From Haliotis asinina (taxonomy: Eukaryota > Mollusca > Gastropoda > Lepetellida > Haliotidae), in contig NC_090290.1 of NCBI RefSeq assembly GCF_037392515.1, positions 1,293,478 through 1,357,477 of the forward strand: a stretch of DNA of 64,000 bases. The letters run 5' to 3'. Position 1 is the first letter of the stretch, and each line of letters begins with the position of its first letter. The notes beneath the pieces were generated by a model. It worked only from the letters and a program-made list of their open reading frames with translations. It was not told where the DNA came from and did no database searches. Position numbers and translations under genes: made by a program. Positions 55,266 through 64,000 of this stretch are shown piece after piece.

Positions 55266-57330
55266 CTGAAAACAAAATATACACATTATTCACTTGTAGC
55301 AAAAGGGTATAATTTTAGGACATCTGCTGTAAGGGCAAATCAAATGCCAGGCGAAAGAAAGCACACACTTGAAATTTGAATTTGACCCATTAACGCCGAA
55401 ATATTGAAATTATGAGACTGAAAACAGTCGTTGAAACCGACAAACCTCGACCCAAACAGAATCCATTTTAATCATACCAGTATCAAATGAACATGTGTGT
55501 TTCATTTTTAGGCACCCCCGACATCATATCGATTAATCAGATAAACATTATTTAAATATAATATTTCCATAATAAACTCTCTGTGTCCCCTCTTGTCTGT
55601 CTGTGCAAACTGGACAAATAGTTAGAGGCATGTGTGTTGTGGCATTTTCTCTTTCTCTCTCTCAATACATTATAGCTATGAATGTTGTTTTGTGCTGCAA
55701 TAAATAGTCCCGCTATGTCACAGTTATAATCAGAAGAATCCAAAGAAGTAACTATGGACCCAAGATTGAAAGCATGAACAACAATTCCGTTATGCATCAT
55801 GACTACTCGATTTCCAGTTTTGACCATTGTTGTAAAAAGCAGGAACCACTGACGACAAACCTTGCAGCAAGTGTATGTGGCAGAATCACTGACATTGCTA
55901 AAGAAGCTTGTCCACTTTCCAGAAAAGTTTGTAATCACCACTCCAAAAGCATGTAAGGTTACTTCTCTCGATTGGTATTTTGAAAATAAAACGAGTTACA
56001 AACAGGCATTGTTTCTCTCACCGATTTACAGTTTCCAATACTTGCAATGGCTTCCATACGTAGGACAACGTCAGTTCCCCTTCTCAACACAATTTCAAAA
56101 TGGTTCATAATTTCGCGAGTCGTATGTTCGACTTTTAGCAGAGATAAAAATGGAAGGGTTTGGTTGTTTTCATCTAGATACACTGCATGTTGTTCCTTAA
56201 CGGCATAAGGCGTCCTTGTCAGTATTAATTGATTTCTTCCAAGCATGTCTTTGTCTGCCAGTTGAACAAAGTGATAGTGAAAATTTATCACGCGTTAGGG
56301 TTGCAAAGAACAAGCGTAATAAAAAACAACAACGCTGTTACATGTATTCAGCATCTTTGTCTGTTAAGGGCCATCGGGTAATCGCTACTAAATGGTGCTG
56401 AAGCCAGGATAAACTAGCTGTGACGTCGAATAGCAAGAATATAACTTGAAGCTTTTTGCAAAGCAACACTAGAGAATAACCAGCCTTAAACAACAGACAG
56501 CACTCGTTCCTAAGCGCCTGACAACTAACGTAAGGGTGAATCCACGACCATCATCATATGAGCGTGCATTAGCCGTCAGCAACATTAGTATATTTCGGTA
56601 TTTGCTGAAAATGACGTCTGCTGTGCTGGTCTCTCTCTCTTGCCTTGATAATGCTGCATGAATGACTTACATTGCCCAGTTAAACAGACCAGGGTATTGT
56701 ATTCTAAATATGAATGTACGTACACGTATAGAGACACTGCCACATAAATGTTACATCAGTTTCCGATACGTTTACAAGAAAACATGACATATTTATTAAA
56801 TGCGCTTCTCTGTATACACTCGTGATAACGGTTTTACGGGAAAACAAAAACAGACTTCTCTCCGAAGGGCTCGCATAAAAATAAAGGCATGAATTGAAGT
56901 AGTTGTAGCCTTTCTGGTGAGAGAACTGCGTCATTGTATAACCAGTTAAAGTTAAATAAACTTTGAAATGGCTGTAGCCATGACAACCCATCTGCAGACT
57001 GGTTTGAAGACTCCGATAATTCAGACACACAGAGAAACAAGTGTTTTCAACAAATGTCAATGTTATCACACTGCAGCTAGAGAGTCCAAGTAAAGCTGGA
57101 CTCACTCTCATGTGCTGTCACAACATCATGCCAAAATGTTAGATCGTTTCTTCCTTCCAACCATCGGTCATACTGGCGGGTGTGTGCGTGGGAAAGAATG
57201 TTGATACAGTGAAACAATGACAGGTCGAGTCACGCTTTAATAATTAATATCTACAAATTCGAGGAAGTTGAATTCAGCATAAATATACTAGACACAGACG
57301 AGAGACCTGAAGCCTAGCAGAATATGCACC
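55266..57330. other. 5' region or first intron of the GPCR; nothing recognised
   Basis: A (GTGA)n SINE-tail-like tract lies at 55048-55080, just below this stretch. ORFs at 55552-55941, 55959-56291 and 56704-57111 (all -) have no clear signal peptide joined to a usable donor in the right phase, so none is offered as the missing first exon. Confidence 0.4.
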
Positions 57331-57334
57331 TCAT

Positions 57335-57790
57335 GAAATCCACTTCAACAGTGTCACCCCTGAAAGCAGACTGTATGTGTCCCCTCTGAAACCAGACTGT
57401 AAGTATCACCCCTGAAACCAGACTGTATGTGTCAACTCAATGAAACCAGACTGTAAGTGTCCCCCCACTGAAACCAGACTGTAAGTGTCCCCCCATGAAA
57501 CCAGACTGTAAGTGTCCCCCCACTGAAACCAGACTGTAAGTGTCCCCCCATGAAACCAGACTGTAAGTGTCAACCCCATGAAACCACACTGTAAGTGTCA
57601 CCTCTGAAACCAGACTGAAAGTGCCACCCCATGAAACCAGACTGTAAGTGACCCCCCCCCCCCCCCCCCCCCCCGCCACCCATGAAACCACACCCGCAAC
57701 CAGACTGGGAGTCTCCCCTCTGAAACCAGACTATAAATGTCACCCCTGAAACCCGACTGTAATTGTCTCTGTTAAGTATGGAGAGAAAAT
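57335..57790. repeat. ~26-30 bp tandem array with poly-C run
   Basis: About 15 units of ctgaaaccagactgtaagtg tcacccc type, interrupted by a C run at 57651-57674. The - ORF over it (S-L-V-S-W-G repeats) is an artefact of the unit. Confidence 0.93.
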
Positions 57791-57857
57791 GTTCAAATTA
57801 CATGCTAATACAGTTTTGAACTATGACTGGTGGATGAAGCATTGTTCAACCGTACAA

Positions 57858-60800
57858 AACATCATCCCTAATGGAAGCAACATCGTATCGACAGTGCCAT
57901 AACATCATTCCTAATGGCAGTATCGTATCGACAGTATCACTCATAACATCATTCCTAATGGGAGCATCCTATCCACAGTATCATAAAATCATTCCTAATG
58001 GGAGCAGCATCATGTCGACAGTACCATAACATCATCCCTGATGGCAGCAGCGTATCAACAGTACCATAACGTCATTCCTGATGGCAGCAGCGTATCGATA
58101 GTACCATAACGTCATTCCTAATGGCAGTATCGTATCGACAGTATCACTCATAACATCATTCCTAATGGGAGCATCCTATCCACAGTATCATAAAATCATT
58201 CCTAATGGGGGCAGCATCATGTCGACAGTACCATAACATCATCCCTGATGGCAGCATCGTATCAACAGTACCATAACGTCATTCCTAATGGCAGCAGCGT
58301 ATCGATAGTACCATAACGTCATTCCTAATGGCAGCAGCGTATCGATAGTACCATAACGTCATTCCTAATGGCAGAAGCGTATCGATAGTACCATAACAAC
58401 ATTCCTAATGGCAGCAGCGTATCAACAGTACCATAACGTCATTCCTAATGGCAGCAGCGTATCGATAGTACCATAACATCATCCCTGATGGCAGCAGCGT
58501 ATCAACAGTACCATAACATTATTCCTAATGGCAGCAGCGTATCGATAGTACCATAACGTCATTCCTAATGGCAGCAGCGTATCGATAGTACCATAACATC
58601 ATTCCTAATGGCAGCAGCGTATCGATAGTACCATAACGTCATTCCTAATGGCAGCAGCGTATCGATAGTACCATAACATCATTCCTAATGGCAGCAGCGT
58701 ATCGATATTACCATAACATCATTCCTAATGGCAGTATCGTATCAACAGTACCATAATATTTTTCCTAATGGCAGTATCGTATCAACAGTACCATAACAAC
58801 ATTCCTAATGGCAGCAGCGTATCGATAGTACCATAACATCATCCCTGATGGCAGCAGCGTATCAACAGTACCATAACACTATCCCTGATGGCAGCAGCGT
58901 ATCGATAGTACCATAACATCATCCCTGATGGCAGCAGCGTATCAACAGTACCATAACATCATCCCTGATGGCAGCAGCGCATCGACAGTACCATAACATC
59001 ATCCCTGATGGCAGCAGCGTATCGATAGTACCATAACATCATCCCTGATGGCAGCAGCGTATCAACAGTACCATAATATTATTCCTAATGGCAGCAGCGT
59101 ATCAACAGTACCATAACATCATCCCTGATGGCAGCAGCGTATCAACAGTACCATAACATCATTCCTAATGGCAGCAGCGCATCGATAGTACCATGATATT
59201 ATTCCTAATGGCAGTATCGTATCAACAGTACCATAACAACATTCCTAATGGCAGCAGCGTATCGATAGTACCATAACATCATCCCTGATGGCAGCAGCGT
59301 ATCAACAGTACCATAACACTATCCCTGATGGCAGCAGCGTATCGATAGTACCATAACATCATCCCTGATGGCAGCAGCGTATCAACAGTACCATAACATC
59401 ATCCCTGATGGCAGCAGCGCATCGACAGTACCACAACATCATCCCTGATGGCAGCAGCGTATCGATAGTACCATAACATCATCCCTGATGGCAGCAGCGT
59501 ATCAACAGTACCATAATATTATTCCTAATGGCAGCAGCGTATCAACAGTACCATAATATTATTCCTAATGGCAGTATCGTATCAACAGTACCATGATATT
59601 ATTCCTAATGGCAGTATCGTATCAACAGTACCATAATATTATTCCTAATGGCAGTATCGTATCAACAGTACCATAATATTATTCCTAATGGCAGTATCGT
59701 ATCAACAGTACCATAATATTATTCCTAATGGCAGTATCGTATCAACAGTGCCATAATATTATTCCTAATGGCAGTATCGTATCGATAGTACCATAACGTC
59801 ACTCCTATTGGCAGTATCGTATCAACAGTACCATAACAACATTCCTAATGGCAGTATCGTATCAACAGTACCATAACAACATTCCTAATGGCAGCAGCGT
59901 ATCAAGAGTACCATAATATTATTCCTAATGGCAGTATCGTATCAACAGTACCATAATATTATTCCTAATGGCAGTATCGTATCAACAGTACCATAATATT
60001 ATTCCTAATGGCAGCAGCGTATCGACAGTACCATAACATCATTCCTAATGGCAGCAGCGTATCAACAGTACCACAACATCATTCCTAATGGCAGCAGCGT
60101 ATCGATAGTACCATAACATCATCCCTGATGGCAGTATCGTATCAACAGTACCATAACATCATCCCTGATGGCAGCAGCGTATCAACAGTACCATAACATC
60201 ATTCCTAATGGCAGCAGCGTATCGATAGTACCATAACATCATCCCTGATGGCAGCAGCGTATCAACAGTACCATAACATCATTTCTAATGGCAGCAGCGT
60301 ATCGACAGTACCATAACATCATCCCTGATGGCAGCAGCGTATCAACAGTACCATAACATCATTCCTAATGGCAGCAGCGTATCGATAGTACCATAACATC
60401 ATCCCTGATGGCAGCAGCGTATCAACAGTACCATAACATCATTCCTAATGGCGGCAGCGTATCGATAGTACCATAACAACATTCCTAATGGCAGCAGCGT
60501 ATCAACAGTACCATAATATTATTCCTAATGGCAGTATCGTATCAACAGTACCATAATATTATTCCTAATGGCAGTATCGTATCAACAGTACCATAATATT
60601 ATTCCTAATGGCAGTATCGTATCAACAGTACCATAATATTATTCCTAATGGCAGTATCGTATCAACAGTACCATAATATTATTCCTAATGGCAGCAGCGT
60701 ATCGATAGTACCATAACGTCATTCCTAATGGCAGTATCGTATCAACAGTACCATAACAACATTCCTAATGGCAGTATCGTATCAACAGTACCATAACAAC

Positions 60801-61672
60801 ATTCCTAATGGCAGCAGCGTATCGATAGTACCATAACATCATTCCTATTGGCAGTATCGTATCAACAGTACCATAAGATTATTCCTAATGGCAGTATCGT
60901 ATCAACAGTACCATAATATTATTCCTAATGGCAGTAGCGTATCGATAGTACCATAACGTCATTCCTAATGGCAGCAGCGTATCAACAGTACCATAACAAC
61001 ATTCCTAATGGCAGCAGCGTATCGATAGTACCATAACGTCATTCCTAATGGCAGCAGCGTATCAACAGTACCATAATATTATTCCTAATGGCAGTATCGT
61101 ATCAACAGTACCATAAGATTATTCCTAATGGCAGTATCGTATCAACAGTACCATAATATTATTCCTAATGGCAGTAGCGTATCGATAGTACCATAACGTC
61201 ATTCCTAATGGCAGCAGCGTATCAACAGTACCATAACAACATTCCTAATGGCAGCAGCGTATCGATAGTACCATAACGTCATTCCTAATGGCAGCAGCGT
61301 ATCAACAGTACCATAATATTATTCCTAATGGCAGTATCGTATCAACAGTACCATAATATTATTCCTAATGGCAGTATCGTATCAACAGTACCATAATATT
61401 ATTCCTAATGGCAGTATCGTATCAACAGTACCATAATATTATTCCTAATGGCAGTATCGTATCAACAGTGCCATAATATTATTCCTAATGGCAGTATCGT
61501 ATCGATAGTACCATAACGTCATTCCTAATGGCAGTATCGTATCAACAGTACCATAACAACATTCCTAATGGCAGCAGCGTATCGATAGTATCATAACGTC
61601 ATTCCTAATGGCAGTATCGTATCAACAGTACCATAACATGATCGGATTCCCTGATGGCAGCATCGTATCAAC
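57858..61672. repeat. 40-bp satellite-like array, ~95 copies
   Basis: Unit cattcctaatggcagcagcg tatcgatagtaccataacat. Variable sites: TTCCTAA or CCCTGA, CAGCAG or CAGTAT, TCGATAG or TCAACAG, and CGTC/CATC/CAAC/TATT before the next unit. Higher-order periods of 240 and 440 bp occur. Stops occur in all frames. The left edge (57858-58120) is more irregular. Confidence 0.97.
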
Positions 61673-62440
61673 CGTGTCGCACTATGGACCACACCGGACA
61701 AACAAGCAGACATTCCAGTAGGTCGCAGAAATGCACACTGGCCAGGGGATATCCCTGCCTAGCTCTTGGAACCTGTTGGTTTCATTATGATACCGGGGAA
61801 AGAGAGTTTTCGTGGATGCCAGCTTCTTTATTAGAGGGAACTCAGCGTTTCGGAGTATATCCTTTCTCCTACATCGAGTGATGAAGGCGCACATTCATTC
61901 TTCTTTATCGCCCAATTGAAGGCGTAAGGATATGTTCCTCATAATTAACAAGGTGACATCCACACACCTATCTTCCTAATATGGGCCATTTCTAAATACC
62001 AATTCGATACACCAAGGCAATTATTCCAGCTGACTTCCATGTGTCCATGACAATCATGTCTCGGGGCTAATTACCGATCTGCCTCGCTTGTCAATTACAG
62101 GGTTAACTAACCAGCGGTACTTCCATTCATTCTATCAGCGTCTTTCATTGTCCATTGCTGTACCTACCAGCGCCATTTAAGGCTTAGCATTTGCTTTTAA
62201 GAATGAACGTTTCGTTTTATGACATTTAGTTTCAAATGCGTGGCGAAGTTGATTTACGGTCTATAACGAAGTGGAATGGAGGTTGTGTTTGGGGCATCCT
62301 CTAAGTAGTCCCCCTGCAGTGTATCTTACAAATGTCGACAGAATGCAGCATAGCACTGACACTGACAGTGATTCCATAGTTGAACTATTCCTTCTGTTCA
62401 CAACTTGAGCATTCGCTATCTTACGTTATGCTTGTAGACG
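61673..62440. other. Sequence right of the 40-bp array, nothing recognised
   Basis: Contains 70-75 codon ORFs on both strands over 61654-61894; neither has a motif I recognise. Confidence 0.4.
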
Positions 62441-62451
62441 TGAACATACCA

Positions 62452-62690
62452 GAAAAGCACCCGAAATAAAATAAAAAAAGCAAACCCAAAACAACGAAAA
62501 AAACCCAACAAACAAATGAAAAACAACACATTAACAACAACAACAAAACAAACCCCCAAACAAACTAAAAGACCCACCCATCCACAAACCAACAAAGTAC
62601 ACAAAACCAACCCCCAAAATAAAAAAAAAACTAAAGTAAAAAGAAAACCCAAGCAAACAAACAAATAAAACAATAGTAACCATAGGGAAA
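62452..62690. repeat. A/C-rich low-complexity tract
   Basis: Runs such as aacaaacaaatgaaaaacaa with very little G on +, similar in composition to 52225-52435 and 53195-53340. The F/L/V-rich - ORFs here are artefacts. Confidence 0.85.
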
Positions 62691-63189
62691 GAACAAAACT
62701 CGACTAACTTGCTTTTCAAACAACAAATGTTTTCCATCAGTGCCGGAATAACCGGTCTCGGCTAGCCCGGGGGAAGGATCGACTGGATGAAAAAAAATAC
62801 CCAAATCCCCCAAAACAGCAGAGATAACGTACATAGAAAGATCCCCCGAAAGAGTAATAACAACAGGTGTTCCCGAAACATGAGGCAGAGGAGCTTGTTG
62901 GTGCTGTTATCTAATCGCGGATGTTAACTGGTAAAGATTCTCCAAACGCAGATTCAGCCAGAGACGGTGATGAATGAGCTAGGGATCTATCGGGATGTGT
63001 ATAGCCAATCCTCCTGACACCTGTATCGACAGCTGACTAAGTAGTTGATGAACATGTACGTGCACACACGCTATACGGAGGAACAGGTGGTCCAGCGACC
63101 TCCACATTTCACTGTACAGAGTTGCCTACCTTTGACCTCTCAGGACTCGTTATTTGAGGTTCACATCCTCTAGTCGCACTGATTGCACA

Positions 63190-63437
63190 AGGAGTGAGTG
63201 AGTGAGTTTAGTTTTACGCCACACTCAGCACTATTCCAGCTATATGGCATTGGTCTGTAAATCATCGAGTCTGGATCAGACAATCCAGTGATCAACAGCA
63301 TGAGCGTCGATCTGTGCAATCGATAACCGATGACATGTGTCAACCAAGTCAGCGAGCCTGACCACCTGATAACCTTAGTCACCTCTAACGCATGGGTTAC
63401 CGGAGGCCAATATTCTAACCCGGATCTTCACGGGTGA
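63190..63437 (-). mobile_element. SINE family 1, best full-length copy
   Basis: On + reads gtgagtgagtgagtttagtt ttacgccacactcagcacta, ttccagctatatggcattgg, gatcagacaatccagtgatc, aacagcatgagcgtcgatct, gatgacatgtgtcaaccaag, tcagcgagcctgaccacctg and acccggatcttcacgggtga. Sense is -, running from the cccgtgaagatccgggttag end to the (ACTC)n tail. Confidence 0.88.
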
Positions 63438-63687
63438 TTGTACGAGGATCGGTTTATGGATGTGAACTATTTCATCTGAGGACACGATGTTCAGTATTTC
63501 CTTATGCGTCATCAGTTGACGAAACAACAGGAAACAGACAGCTACAAATGTACATGTGAAACAACAACGGTCATAAGGTAACAGTTAATGATTAACACAC
63601 TTGAAACTGATATTACTGAATAAAACGAACCCGGATCATAGAGACGTAAAATCCAATTCATTCATTTAAGTCTTACACCTTGGACGG

Positions 63688-63742
63688 AGTGAGTGATGAG
63701 TTTAGTTTTACACCGCACTAGCAGCATTCAAGCTGTAAATAA
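63688..63742 (-). mobile_element. SINE 3' tail fragment
   Basis: On + reads gagtgagtgatgagtttagt tttacaccgcactagcagca ttcaagctg, a diverged copy of the shared 3' end. Confidence 0.6.
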
Positions 63743-64000
63743 GTATAGAATTAGAATAGCGCTGTTACAACAATTACAGGCTCGAACCCCTGATTGCGAG
63801 ACATGGTTAGATATTACAAGTTTATTTCTCGGGGGTTTATCTCAGTAGCTGATGTCTTCGTCTCCCCAATTTTCCTTGACAACTTATATATAAAAAATCA
63901 ATAACTTGTTTCTTGTATCTATTTCCATGAAAAGTTGAAAAAAAAATTACATATTTTTTTCCTTTTTGAAGTGTAATTCTACATGCATTTTTCAATAGAA

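Noticed and set aside
47437..57691. Repeat-derived ORF of Ser-Leu-Val-Ser-Trp type at 57437-57691
   Set aside because: Encoded by the ~28-bp array at 57335-57790, with a poly-C run; composition artefact.

Overview
The window looks like animal genomic DNA: two spliced genes with GT-AG introns, long introns, decayed retroelements and an unusually large amount of tandem repeat. Dispersed SINE-like repeats ending in (ACTC)n tails, both gene families and the AT-rich background suggest a mollusc, most likely a gastropod (abalone-like). The organism call is inference from memory of such repeats, not a search.

Gene 1 (+ strand, 1515-14085) is a complete 10-exon gene for ACMSD, the amidohydrolase-fold decarboxylase of the kynurenine pathway. 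All splice phases join into 336 codons plus stop, and the metal-binding and substrate-binding residues fall at the numbers expected for the family. Intron 8 (6909-13209) is almost entirely a 36-bp minisatellite of about 167 copies. The array happens to be open on both strands, giving ORFs of more than 1,700 codons that I do not regard as genes. Intron 6 carries tandem copies of the exon 6 end together with its splice donor.

Gene 2 (- strand, 55265 down to 30119) is a class B1 (secretin-family) GPCR, most like parathyroid hormone receptors. Twelve exons in consistent phase encode 502 residues: the six-cysteine hormone-binding domain, seven membrane helices including the characteristic 42-nt TM7 exon, and a 115-residue cytoplasmic tail. 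The signal-peptide exon was not found; it lies in 55266-64000 or beyond the window. Its introns hold many tandem arrays. One array repeats the acceptor edge of the TM3 exon, and a (TAC)31 tract begins 28 nt upstream of the TM1 exon.

The space between and around the genes (14086-30118) holds a 5'-truncated, broken L1/Tx1-like LINE (22054-24795, -), the 3' end of another LINE (20010-20506, +), two abutting foldback MITE-like elements (28753-28998) and many SINE fragments. A decayed Tc1-like transposase piece lies upstream of ACMSD. The right end (57335-61672) is repeat-rich and includes a 3.8-kb array of 40-bp units. No CRISPR array, rRNA gene, functional tRNA gene or novel multi-gene system was seen. 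The most unusual content is the repeat biology: minisatellites grown from exon edges and from the coding sequence of a conserved reverse transcriptase motif.
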